From: Diaporthe sp. PMI_573 | Lineage: Eukaryota > Ascomycota > Sordariomycetes > Diaporthales > Diaporthaceae | DNA: 64,000 bases | Assembly (NCBI GenBank): GCA_021399435.1 | Contig: JAJTUP010000007.1 | Coordinates: forward strand, 1,426,001-1,490,000 | Reading direction: 5' to 3' | In this document: piece after piece, positions 23,271 through 34,147 of the stretch | Numbering within the stretch: the first letter of the stretch is position 1 | Layout: each line of letters starts with the position of its first letter | Notes under the pieces: generated by a model | The model's input: only the letters and a program-made list of their open reading frames with translations | What the model was told of the DNA's origin: nothing | Database searches by the model: none | Position numbers and translations under genes: made by a program

Positions 23271-23403
23271 GGAAAGTTACTGTTTAAAGCCTTGTATAGC
23301 GAATCTTACTGTTATTGTCGATAAGACACATGGTTCCTTGTCCTTATAGGACACTTATTGCCGTTCCAGCTTAGTAGAGGAACTCAAAGAATACAAATAG
23401 TCC
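23271..23403. repeat. 133-bp dispersed repeat, copy B
   Basis: Same sequence as 17916-18048 in direct orientation, with several C-to-T differences (for example AGTTACTG for AGTCACTG). No flanking duplication is visible here. Confidence 0.75.
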
Positions 23404-24057
23404 ATAAAAGCAGGATAGAGCAAGCCTTCGATTTTGGACAGTGACAGTGAAGGTGGGAATAGAAGAGTATACGTCGGGGCGGTGGCAGTGCACAATGGAG
23501 AAGGCGACATGGCGTAAAGACACAGCGGGCCAGCGTCTAGGGCGGGACACCTCGCAACTATAGTGGCCACCGCAACCGCAATGCTTTCCGGAGCAGCCGG
23601 TCCCAGCCATCGTCTTATTAACATAATGTGTTTTTGCGAGAGGGCGAGCATAGGGCGCCATGGGTAGGGGCATACGAGAGCCCTCGGGCAAGGAGACTTA
23701 GACAGCTGATGCTCAGAGCTGCTCTCGTTAGCTGATCCCAACGCATAGATGGCGTGTCGAGAATGTTGGTGGGAGGGAGGCTATGTGTAAGCTTGAAGAA
23801 GAGACGGGGAGATAGAGAGAAGAGACTATTTCTTCCGCTGTTATTAAAAAGGAAAGAGTATGGACGAACGAAAGCTTAAAAGAAGGAGAAAAAAGCCTAA
23901 AGGACGGGCCCCTAAAAGACCCTGATAATGAGAGACGTTAGATCGTTTTACTGTAGCTCTGGAGCAGGCAGGCCAATCTGAGCTATAAGTAGAACAATTT
24001 TACTGCAGCAGGAGGTCAGGGCGCCGTGGCCGCACTCATACACACCATGGGGACTTT
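23404..24057. other. Intergenic, nothing recognised
   Basis: Reverse frames of up to 128 codons exist but begin in the dispersed repeat and carry no domain. Confidence 0.4.
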
Positions 24058-24396
24058 TACCAGGCTGCAATTGCCGACTCGGGCTGGAATGATAAGCGGA
24101 TGGACAAGATATGGTGGAATGAGCAGTGGATGGGATATCCAGTTGACAAGTCTTGTAAGGATTCGTCGAACGTGGCCCATACCAAGAAGCTGACGGGGGC
24201 TCTCTGCTGCTGATTGTGGGCGAACTTTGACGATAATGTCGATCCTGCCTCAACTTTCCAGCTGATCAAGGCTCTCGATGGCGAGGACAAGGATTATGAG
24301 CTTCTGTCCGTTCCGGGGGGTGAGTATTGCACCGGTCGGTCAAAGTTTGCTCTTCGGCGGCGGGAGGACTTTTTGGGGCGCCACCTACGCCCATAA
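24058..24396 (+). pseudogene. Relic of a prolyl-oligopeptidase-family dipeptidyl peptidase (C-terminus)
   Basis: The frame reads SGWNDKRMDKIWWNEQWMGYP, then a SSNVAHTKKLTG stretch, a TGA at 24211-24213, then DDNVDPASTFQLIKAL, LLSVPGGEY and ALRRREDF. This order matches the C-terminal catalytic domain of secreted fungal S9 peptidases (the Asp loop and the VPGGxHG His region). Between them LLLIVGEL appears one frame over, showing two compensating single-base shifts around the TGA. In PGGEYCTG the catalytic His is not recognisable. No upstream part of the gene is present, so this is a fragment, not a functional enzyme. Confidence 0.75.
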
Positions 24397-24982
24397 GCTT
24401 GCTGTGAACAGGACAGCTTTTCGTTTGGCATCTTCCTTATCGAACGTGGTACTGGGAACGAATTGTGGTAGACGAGCGCGGGCATTTCCAAGCGTGAGAT
24501 CATGTTGCGAAACACAAGCGAACCAGCACGTATTATGAGATGAGGAAGATGATGGCGTATTTGATGTGACAAATAAGGTTAACAAGAGTCCTACAACAAT
24601 GTCATTGCTTTACATGCTCCGTCGGTTGCCCATCGTCACCTTTTTTGTCTAGCCCAGCGGTACATGAGGTCCTTGCGACAGTCCTGTCTACATGCCATGC
24701 CATCGTATCCATACAGATCTTGCGAGGTCCATCTACTCTCCATCCAGAAAGAAACAAAAAAAACAAAACAGAGTTGAGGTGCACACAGGTAGGCATGGAC
24801 TGACCAGACCAAGTCCATCCTTGACCATCCATCATCCCTTCCATACTAGTATCCTCCATGGCCACAACAAAACACGCCCGCTTCATCATAATCCCGTTCC
24901 TCATAGCTCATTACTCATTAACCCTTCCCAGCATCGAATCCCAACCACCCGACACACCATCCCGCTCCCCCACCACCCAAAC
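24397..24982. other. Intergenic, nothing recognised
   Basis: Spacer between the peptidase relic and the 3' end of the coiled-coil gene. No gene or repeat signal seen. Confidence 0.5.
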
Positions 24983-27900
24983 TCACTCCTTAACAGGCCC
25001 CTGGCTCCGGCTCCGCGGCGTACGGAGGTCACACTTGCGCAGGACAGTAATATTCCCCCTGTCCTTGGAGTCCCGCACGACCACGAGCGCGAGGTCATCC
25101 CGCACCCCGGCAGAGCTCTTCTTGGACACGGCCGAGCCGCGCGACGACACGCTCCGCGCCATGCTGGGCGCCCTGCTCCGGACCTTGCGGCGCTCAGCCG
25201 GCGGGTGCGGCGGGTGCGGAGGCAGGCTCGGGCTGGGCGGGATGGGGATGTCGGCCGGCTGCGGCTGCTCGCTCGGCGGCGGCGGCGGGGGGGACTGCGG
25301 CAGGGGGATGTGAGCGCCCGCGACGTCGTGCTGTGCCGCGGTCATGGCCGCGATGAGGCTGTTGGCAGCGGCCAGCTCCTCCGCCAGCCTCGCGCACTCG
25401 CCCCTCAGCACCGGGACCTGGCCCGCGTGGGCCTCGAGCTCCGCGACCTTCGCCTCGAGGCCCGCCTTCTCCGCTTCGAGCCCGGGGACCCGGTCCGCGA
25501 TGGCTTGCGTGTGGCTCAGCTCCACCTGCGCCACGATCAGCGCCGACGCGGTGGTGTCGCGCTCGCCCTCGAGCTGGGCGGTGCGCTCGGCGAGCTCGGC
25601 CTTTGCGGTCTCGGCCTGGGCGGCGAGCTCGGCGTTCCTGGCCTCCAGGTCTGCCGTCTTGATGTTGAGCTGCTGGTTTGCGGACTGCAGGTCGTCCAGC
25701 TCTGTCTTTTCGTCTCCGGGGGGTGCCACCTCGACGATCACGACGTCCTGTTCGTCCTCGACGATCGGCTTGGGCGGGGCTGCTGGTGCGGGCGCTGGTT
25801 CTTCGGGCGGAGGTGGAGCATCGGCGGGTGTTGGCTGAGGCTCGGGCTTGCTTTCTTCAAGGGAGGCGGCTCGCTTCTTGAGCTCCTCGTGCTCTGCCTC
25901 GAGGGCCTTGCTGCTGTCTAGCAGCTTGGCCACTTCGCCGTCAGAGGTCGCAAGCTTTGTGCGGAGGTCGAGCAGGTCCTTCTCCTGGTCGACGGCGAGC
26001 AGTTTGTGGCCGTCGAGCTGGATCAGGAGAACGTCTCGCTCTGAGGCCAGTGTGTCGGCCCTCGACTGTTCAATGCCAGCCTTGGACTTCTCCTCTTCGA
26101 CCTTGGTTTTCTCCTCGCCGAGACTGGCTTCCAGAGACTTGATGTCGTCCTTGAACTTGTCGAGGTCGGCATGTGCGCCGTCGATGTGGACATTAAGGAC
26201 GGCGATCTGGCCCTCCAGATCTTGAACTCGGAGATCGTTACCCACAGTCATGCCAGAGATGAGGGCGTCCTTGGCAGCTTCGAGCCCCTCCATCTGCTTC
26301 TTGTGCTCATCCTTGAGCGAAGCAATGTGCTTCTGGGTCTCTTTGGCGCGTGCCTCGAGGTTGCTGGTCAGGCTGGCGATCTGCCCGTCGCGGTCCTTGA
26401 TCTTGTCCTCAAGGCCAAACTTTTCCTTCTCAAGCGCCCCGATCTGCTTGATCAGCCCGTGCTTCTCCTCCACGAGCCCCTTCATCCCGTTCTCAAGCTC
26501 GGTGATGCGGTGAAGGTAGCTCTTGACGTCCTGGTACAGGCCATCCCGCTCACCGTGCAGCGCCGTGATCTCCTCCTGCTGCTCGTCGACCCGCGACTCG
26601 AGCGGCCCGACGCGGCCCTGCAGCGACTCCTTGATGATCTGCAGCGACGCCACCTGCTCGACGACGAACCGCTCCTTGTCGCTCACGTGGCTCAGCGTCT
26701 TGGACAGGTCGGTGCACCGCTTCTCGAACTCGTCCTTGATCTTCTGCAGCCCCTCGCGCTCCGCCTCGGTCGCCTCCAGCGTCTTGGCCTGCGCGTCGAA
26801 GCGGGTCTTGAGGTCCGCCAGGATCTTGCCCTGGTCGATGAACGACTCCTGCAGCTTGTCGTGCTCCTTCTGTGCCTTCTCGATGTCGCTGAGCTTCTTG
26901 TCGATCTGCTGGCGTTCTTTCTGGCGTGCCTTTTCGCGCTCCTTGTCGGCCTTCTCGCGTTCCTTGGCCGCCTTCTCTTTCTCCTTCTGGGCCTTCTCGC
27001 GCTCCTTCTGCGCGTTCTCGAGCTCGGTCTTCTCCTTTTGTAGCCTCTTCAGCTGTCGCTCGTGGTCCTTCTTCCGCTCCAGCTCGGCAGCCTCTTCTTT
27101 CAGCTTCCGTTCCAGCTCCGCCCGTTCTTTCTCCCGGGCCTGAAGCTTGCTCTTCTCAATCTCCAACTCCAGCTTCTGCACCTCTTTGGTCTGCTGGACG
27201 AGCTCCTTGCTGAGATTCTTCTCCTGTTCGGAGGGAGTCGGCCTGGCAGGCTTCTCCTCCACCTTGGCTTTGACCTTCTCAGGCTCTGCGAACCTCACAG
27301 AGGGTACCCGCTTGATCGCTGGTGCTGGGGTCGGTGCCGCCTTGGCCTCCTTGGCCTGGCTTTGCTCGAGCTTGAGCTGCGCGATCTTGTCCACCAGTGC
27401 TTCTTCCACCAGCTGCCTCTTCCGGGCTTCGTCGCGGTGCTCGCGCGAGTCCGACCGGTTGACCTCGATGTGAATGTGGGGGGCGCTGCCGTTGCCGTTC
27501 CGCGTTGTCGAGGAGGTCGAGTTAGAGGTGTAACTCTTGGAAGAGTGGCTGCTTGACATCGCCTTGGCCAATGATGAGGTCGCCGACTCCTTGCTTCCAT
27601 TGGAAAGGATGGACTTTGGGCCCGTGTGGCGAAGAATCGACGGGCGTGGGGTCTCGGCGACTGAGCGAGACTGGGGTTGTTCCCGCCCATGAGTCTGAGT
27701 GGGCGTCGTGGTCCTGGAGGAGGTAGTTGTCTGAGTCGGTATGACGTTGTACGTGTCACCTTTCTCGGTCATGTCCGACATGACACTCGTGGCGGTCGTG
27801 CTGGTGGACAGGCACGACGCGCTGTCCCCCTCTGAATCCCAAACGTTGTCACCCGAGAAGTGATCCATGGAGATGTTGGAGTTGGACATGGACAACTGGG

Positions 27901-28655
27901 TCGTCAGGTCCGTCGGCCGGCGGTATGGGACAGTGGGCTCGGATGGGAAAGCACCTGGCAGGTGCATCTGCATCGAGGGCTGGCTGATGTGTGGGCCCAT
28001 GGGTCCCGAAAGATCCAGGTGGTTCAGACCTGGTGCGTTGGCCGAGAAGGGGTTGGCGGACAGAGGGGGTACAGATCGACTGCTGTTCGAGGACACGGCA
28101 GGCGGCTGTGGCGCCGCGGGTGCCTCTCTGATTCCATGTTGGCTGCCGAAGATGCTCGGTTGTGAGCTGCTGGCGTACATGGACGTAGGTCGTTGATAGG
28201 TCGGGGCCGTCACGCTGTGCGACACTTGTGGCCTGTACGGCTCCTGCTCGAGTCCATAGACAGGTCGTGCAGGGGCAGCAGCAGTGCTGGGACCTGGTCG
28301 GGCGGTGCTGGCGGACTTGGTGGTCCTCGAGGGACGGAGCGAGGCGTTCTGGTGGGAAGAGCCGTTGCTGCTCGATGACGGCGGGGGCACTTCCTGTGGA
28401 TGCCTTGGTTGAGCTCATCGAGAGTCCGGATGTCTCAGAGGCGTCGTCATAGTCCATGTGGCGTGACAGCCGGTGAGACTTGGTGTCATGTGAACCCGAC
28501 CGTGTCGATGGAGACCTCGACTGCCTCGTGGTAGGGGGCTCTGTGCCGGCTTCATTGCCAGCTCGCTGGCTGTTGTTCGCCGGAGCCTTGCTGTCCCCCT
28601 GCCGGAAGTAGTCCATGCCTGGAAAGGCCCAGGACCCCGATGAGCGAGAAGTCAT
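24983..28655 (-). CDS. Large coiled-coil protein (frame break near the N-terminus)
   Basis: About 1223 aa if one extra base near 28388-28400 is discounted. Residues 1-90 (from ATG 28655, MTSRSSGSWAFPGMDY) are Ser/Thr-rich and disordered. The frame then shifts by one between KASTG and PPPSSSSNGSS and stays open to 24983. Next come a Ser/Pro/Thr-rich low-complexity region, a long coiled coil (about residues 410-1050) with an extremely charged KEREKAQKEKEK repeat, a Pro-rich insert (PPPPEEPAPAPAAPP), and a conserved-looking tail (DDLALVVVRDSKDRGNITVL). No GT-AG intron fits the shift. It may be a cytoskeletal, septum or scaffold protein; I cannot name it. The break is either a sequencing or assembly indel or a real frameshift. 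Confidence 0.7.
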
Positions 28656-28905
28656 TGCTGCTGGCCCGCGGCTCAGATTCTGCCGTTGTTGGTTTGGTTC
28701 CTTCAATATCCTGCCTGATGGTAATCAATATGCGAATTCAGCGGTCTCGGTAACGCCTTGTGTTGTGGTACTGGAGTTGTGAGGACTTGATGCTCATGGT
28801 ATTTCGGCTGGGTTGGATGTGTGGTAAGTCGTCGTTGACTTTTTGTTTGTCGAGAATAATGAGCAGGGCAGGATGGGCTGACTGAAAGAGCAAGGCGAGC
28901 TGCAG

Positions 28906-28912
28906 TATAAAA
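28906..28912 (+). promoter_or_regulatory. TATA box, forward strand
   Basis: GCAGTATAAAAGGGAGCG is a near-perfect TATA element on the forward strand, 89 bp before the ATG at 28995. It points away from the coiled-coil gene and supports a forward transcript. Confidence 0.45.
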
Positions 28913-28994
28913 GGGAGCGACGTCAAACCGCTCAGCTGGGCCAACGTCAGACAGTCACAAAGGTAATTACCACCCAAGCAAAAGCAGCCGATAA

Positions 28995-29390
28995 ATGTGC
29001 GTCTCAACAGTGGTTCTGAGCGCAATAATTGCTGTGGCAGGCGTCCCAAAGAGGCAAGACGGGCTGTTCCTCGCCTATCCGTCCCGCGATACAAACTTTC
29101 GTTGGGCACCGACGACATGGGGGTGCCCAGCTCCCAGCCAACAGGGGAGACGCTGTCGGACGGCACGATGCATTCTGCCCTGCGTCTGCGCGGGCTGCAC
29201 ATCCACACCCATTCATGCGCCTGTTCGGTCTAGCCTGGATGAAGCAAGCGTTGCCAGGGGCCGAGATGCACCTGGACATCCCGCTGCCACGCTGGGAATA
29301 ACTCGACGGGTGGCAGAAACCGGTGGTCCTCGTGGAGGGTGTGGCCCGCCCCGGATTTTCCAGGGGTTCCAGACTTGGTCGATGTGGTGA
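28995..29390 (+). CDS. Candidate small secreted Cys-rich protein
   Basis: A 131-codon frame starts MCVSTVVLSAIIAVAGVPKR, which reads as a signal peptide followed by a Lys-Arg (Kex2-type) site. The next 60 residues contain a Cys-rich stretch (CRTARCILPCVCAGC). A TATA box is placed correctly upstream. Against this, the second half (rich in Arg/Gly/Pro) does not look like a folded protein, frames on the other strand overlap, and an intron could change the end. Treat as a candidate effector-like gene only. Confidence 0.35.
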   Translation: MCVSTVVLSAIIAVAGVPKRQDGLFLAYPSRDTNFRWAPTTWGCPAPSQQGRRCRTARCILPCVCAGCTSTPIHAPVRSSLDEASVARGRDAPGHPAATLGITRRVAETGGPRGGCGPPRIFQGFQTWSMW

Positions 29391-32085
29391 TTTTCTGTGG
29401 ATGACGGCACTCTATCTCCTCTCGCAGTGTCCACTCTGCTGCGTTCAGGATGCGCCATCTCTTAGCCGGCTGGTCTGCAGTATTGGCCCACCGCGTTCTG
29501 GATGTCATTTGTGAGTCAAACTTCTGTCTGGAAACTTCTTCAACCTGCAGGCGTACTGGCAATAATTTGTCGGCACGTCTTCATTGGAGCCGGATGCAGA
29601 GCCCGGAAGCCCAAGAATTCGTTTTGTGGGTGGCAAAATTAGATTCGTGTTTCTTGTGCGACGTACAGGCTGTTGGTCGCACAAGGTATGCCCATACCAT
29701 GCCTGGCCGGCTTTCTGACAGTTTCCCAATGGTCTGGATGTCGGTCCGGTCAGTCCAGTCAGTCCAGTCAGCGCCAGAGGCACACCCACACACGCATACA
29801 CACGCATACACACGCCAGCTGATGCTGAGTTGTCTGCCCTTTTCACCAGTCGCTGCCGATGACAGCCTGTGCTGTACGACTTGCGTTGGCCCAGATGACG
29901 GCGCCTGGGCTCGCCCAACTCCGGCTGGACAGTCCGGGCTCGCTGCCGAATGGATGTCGGGTCTGCCCTGCTTGCGCGGTGATTTCCCAGCCACCGTCGG
30001 CGGCCCAGAAAGCCGTAGCTGATTCGCGTCGTGGGTTCGCATGGCGCTTGCATTGGTTTACTTTTCGCATTCGGTGGGGCATGGCTGCAGTCTGTAGTCA
30101 GCTGCCTGCCTGCACGCACATCATCTCTTCAAAGACACTCATCTTGACATGGGAGGGGGGGCCGTGTTGGTGCCCGATTTTTTTCTGCCGCCCGGCATCC
30201 TCCCCCAACCCAGCCCCTGATTCGTCGTGCGTCTTCGGATCGGCAAGTTTGGGACCCTTGGGACAAAACTTATCACACCCTTTCGACCAGACGGGACAGT
30301 CTGGGATCATAGTTCAGCCCGTCTCCTTTCATCTCCTTCCTTCGACGTCATGTTTTATTCTTGGCCTCAGTTACAGTAAAATGCAGCATTGAGAGATGGA
30401 CTATTGTGGAAGAGCCACGCATATCGCAGGATGACTTTAGAGGCGCTTGGGTACTTGGTGCCCACCGATGATTCCGAGAATGTTTGTTGAATTCCCACAT
30501 GAGTCGCATCACACATTGAGTAGAGATGTAGATACGCACAAAGTCTACTGTACATTCCTCTACTTTGTGTACGGGGTGCATGGGGCATTAATGCTGCGGC
30601 ACGCGGGTAGGGCTGCATGCCATGTGTTGGCTCCCACGCTCCGTGACAAGTAGGCTACTCCGCTCCGGGGCGGCCAGGATTGTGGCTGCGCCGTAAGGAC
30701 CCCGAGCATGTGTAAAGGCACCCTCGGCAGGCTGTCAGCAATAGCTTGATTCCAGCTGGAAGTCGTGGCCTTCGCCTTGTCCCGCAAGTGAAGGGACAGG
30801 TAGGGATATTTTGATCCTCCACATTCCAGAGTCTACCCAAATCTCCCATTTTTCTCCCAAATCACAGGGGACGAGCTGGGGAGACTGCCTACCAGAGCTG
30901 CTCACGGCAACAAAAACGACTCATTGCGGCCTATGACACATTAATAATCATACAGGTATCAAAACTAACAACTGGTCACACCCCCGTCCAGACAGCCGAG
31001 TCATTCTTGAGCAACATTGTTCCAACGGGTGTTGAAAGACGCTGCCTTGTTCCGCGCCGGGGTCAGCTGTTTCCTGAGTGATCGCCTTCAAACGCTTGTA
31101 GCACATTGATAGTGCTACTTCAGAGCCTACTGGTCAGCATTTCCACCGTCACTGAGACGGCGTATGTAGGTCAGCTTGGTCAGGCGTCGAGGCTGTCCAA
31201 CCGTCCCGTCGATCTTGCCCAAGCAGCGCACGCTATCCGCTGCCCATGCTCTTCTAGACCTCCTGCGGCGTATGGATGACCTCCGACTCGTCCACGTACA
31301 TTCGGTACGCATGCTGCAGTAGTCTTGTGTGGCGCGGCAACAAGTAGACTCTAAGCTCTGATTTGCAACCCAATGTGTTGTTTCTGCGGGAGCCACGCCA
31401 GCAGGCTCGAATCACTGTGGCTGCAGGCGTCCGAGAGAGCCTGTGTTTAACGCTCAGCTCCAATCACGTGTAGCGATTCTCACATGTGTTGTCTATGACA
31501 GAATAATACACAGGTGACATGGTTTTGAGAGATCTAAGGCCTGAAGGTTTGAGGTCATCAATGGGATTTGTGCCCATTTGATACCCACACCGTGTCATTT
31601 ATGAATGTCTTCATCCAGGTTATCTGGTCACCATTTCGCTGAGCAGAGCTCGGTTTCCGGGTGTGACCTCTCTAAAGCTCGGGGGAAGGATGTCACCTTC
31701 TCTGAGCCTGAAATGCTTCGCCGAAGACACAATGCTCAAGTGCTAGTTCTGATTCCGCGGCCGTCCGCCTTTGGTCCTCGAGAAGATGCAGGTCTTTCAT
31801 AAGTCCAAATTCGATTACAAATCACCGGGATTTACCTCTTTCCACATGAGAATTGTTAATCTGGCCTGAAATTTGGTCATTTATGTCCAAGCTATGGGGA
31901 TCGTCATTGTCAGCGTTGACGGTCTTTTGTGACTTGACAGCTAACACGACACTGCATAGATCATGTATATGGACATCGTGACAAGGTTTCGACTTATAAT
32001 TATTCCACTGACTACTTTGTGCTCATATCCTCGTACCTATCTATCCGGCTCCGTGTTTTGAAAATCAGTACCATGGTGTGCCGGT
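29391..32085. other. Gene-poor interval with short simple repeats
   Basis: No convincing gene. It holds GTCAGTCCA repeats at about 29748-29772 and a CACACGCATA-type tract at about 29782-29815. Open frames of up to 204 codons overlap on both strands and carry no motif. Confidence 0.5.
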
Positions 32086-33513
32086 TCATTCCTGCCCCTC
32101 AACATAGAGCTCGTACTCATAAGCCGAGAAAATAAATGGAGCGACACCCTTGAGGTCATTTTCAAAGAGAGGAATGCTAGCATAATACTGTTCGCACGTT
32201 AGTAACACTTCTTACGAATCATTCACAAGTCGGCAGAAGGACTTACCTCAAATGTCCCGTTGGAACTTAAACTGCCCGTCTGAACTGTCCAGCCGAACAC
32301 CAGTGCTCCATCGCTCTCCGTCTTCTCCGCAAAAGTGCCGGTCATGAGGTCCCATCCGCTCGTAGCCGCGGCCTCGTACTGCTCCCCGGAGATGTAGCCA
32401 AGACGCAAGCTCTTGAACAGCCCATACACAAACATTGACGACGCGGAACTCTCGATGTAGTTACCTGAGCGGGACTCCATTCCGGGGTCCATGATGTTAT
32501 ACCAGCCCTTGTACACCTTGTCCTGAGAGGCAACGAGGGCGTCTGCGAGGCTTTGCAGGTAGGTCAGGAGTCTCTCTCTGCCGGGGTGCTCCTCCGGGAA
32601 GTAGTCAAGCGTGTCCACGAGTGCCATGATGTACCTGTCGTGACGTCAACTTGGGGGGTTTCACGAGTAAGAATGAAGGGAAAGGGACTCACCATCCAAC
32701 AGCGCGGCCCCAGACGTGAGGGGATGCACCAGTCTCGGGATCAGCCCAAACCTGCTTCTTTGAGACATCAAATCCATGGAGCGGAAGCCCATTCGTGCGC
32801 TCCCGATCGACCGTCGTGCCCGCGTCGATGAGGTCAAACTGCAGCGCGATATCATCCCATGCCGTAGTGTTGTCAGGCTCGAACTCATACGTCCATCGTG
32901 CATAGAAAACATCCAGCATGTAGATTCCATCGAGCCACATCTGTTTCACTCCAGGTCAGTTTCCAGGCATGCTCGGGGCAGCTCAGCGGTACATCTTCCC
33001 ACGTACCTGATCAATGTAGTCTGGATAGCGGTGATAGAACCCCCCATCCGGCGTGCGGCGACTGCGGTCGATCTGGTCCCTCAGAATCTTGGCCGCAGTC
33101 TTGTAAATCTCCTCACCGCCAGTAATGTTGTACATATCAAGGAACGCATGCCCAAAGCGGATATCGTCAATCGAATTGCTGTTGTTGTACATGAGGATGT
33201 TGCCGTTATTGGCCGGGTAGAGCTGGATGCGCACGTGCTTCTCAATGTACGCCTTGTACTTATCCTCTTGAGTGCGGTCGTACGCGAGCTTCACGCCCGA
33301 CAGCAGCGCGGACACGGTGTAGGCGTGCGTGGGCTCGATGCCGTGCTTGATCTGGCTGTCGGCCATCCATGTCAGGTAGCGAGGCTGCCCGTGGAAGTCG
33401 CCCGGGGAGATCTTCTCGGCGGGAGGGATGATGAACCAGCCGTTGGGGAGGGACACGTTGGATGCCGCGAGAGCGGAGCTGGCTAGTGCCAGATTAACAA
33501 GGAACGGCTTCAT
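32086..33513 (-). CDS. Secreted GH105-type unsaturated rhamnogalacturonyl/glucuronyl hydrolase
   Basis: Four exons (33513-33007, 32940-32693, 32634-32247, 32187-32086) give 414 aa; all splice sites keep frame. A signal peptide covers residues 1-17 (MKPFLVNLALASSALAA). The family signatures are NSIDDIRFGHAFL (D116/D117), MWLDGIYM (D173, the likely catalytic acid by analogy with YteR) and WADPETGASPHVWGRAVGWY, joined across intron 2. GH105 enzymes hydrate the unsaturated uronic acid left by pectin or rhamnogalacturonan lyases, releasing the terminal sugar. The signal peptide suggests action outside the cell on plant cell-wall fragments. Length and motifs are normal. A TATA box sits 70 bp upstream of the ATG. 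Confidence 0.9.
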
Positions 33514-33582
33514 GATTATGTATGTCTTTGCAATCGATACCGTGAATATCACAATAGTATTGTGATGTGCCGAGTTCCGGCT

Positions 33583-33589
33583 TTTTATA
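33583..33589 (-). promoter_or_regulatory. TATA box of the GH105 gene
   Basis: Reverse-strand TATAAAA, 70 bp upstream of the ATG at 33513. Confidence 0.5.
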
Positions 33590-33599
33590 ACCTCAAGTG

Positions 33600-34147
33600 T
33601 GTCTGGCTGCCTCCCGATCTCATTTCTCACGGAAAATTCGACGATAGCTGCTCTGCACCCAAGCAAATAATGCCCATGTAGTCTATGCCAGCCAAGCACT
33701 TCTCCCCTCTATTCCTCCACTGTACTAAATCGCTCGGCTCTTTACAGCTTTCGTAGCACTCGATGGTAAGTCTTGGGATGGTCCCACTTGTACAGAGTCG
33801 CACAGCATGATTGGAACGTTGATCATAAGATCGGTGAGGGCTGGGGATCGGAGGGAGATGCTCGCCTCTGAGATAGCCTGTTGAGTCTCGTCGCTACTGC
33901 GGAAATGCCATCGGAAAAGTGTCTTTGTATCCAGAACACCGGGGCCGATGCTGGGTTATTGGACGGATAAATATTTTAGGTCGCATGCGGTGATACTTGG
34001 CACTTTGCGGGGAAATGGGTATCCTCATGTCACCTGCCGCCAAGTCTAGCTGGACAACGAGCACACATGACTGGGTACCAGTAATTTGGTAATACGCTCT
34101 TTCTTTTGATGACAGTGCCCATATAACAGACTAATATACCACACAAC
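33600..34147. other. Intergenic, nothing recognised
   Basis: Promoter side of the GH105 gene and 3' flank of the TPR/DUF4470 gene. Confidence 0.5.

Noticed and set aside
24692..27556. Several long forward frames (up to 409 codons) opposite the coiled-coil gene.
   Set aside because: Low-complexity shadows (Leu/Arg/Ser-rich) of the reverse-strand Glu/Lys-rich coding sequence.
28738..29208. 156-codon reverse frame upstream of the coiled-coil gene.
   Set aside because: Overlaps the promoter and a better-supported forward frame; no motifs.
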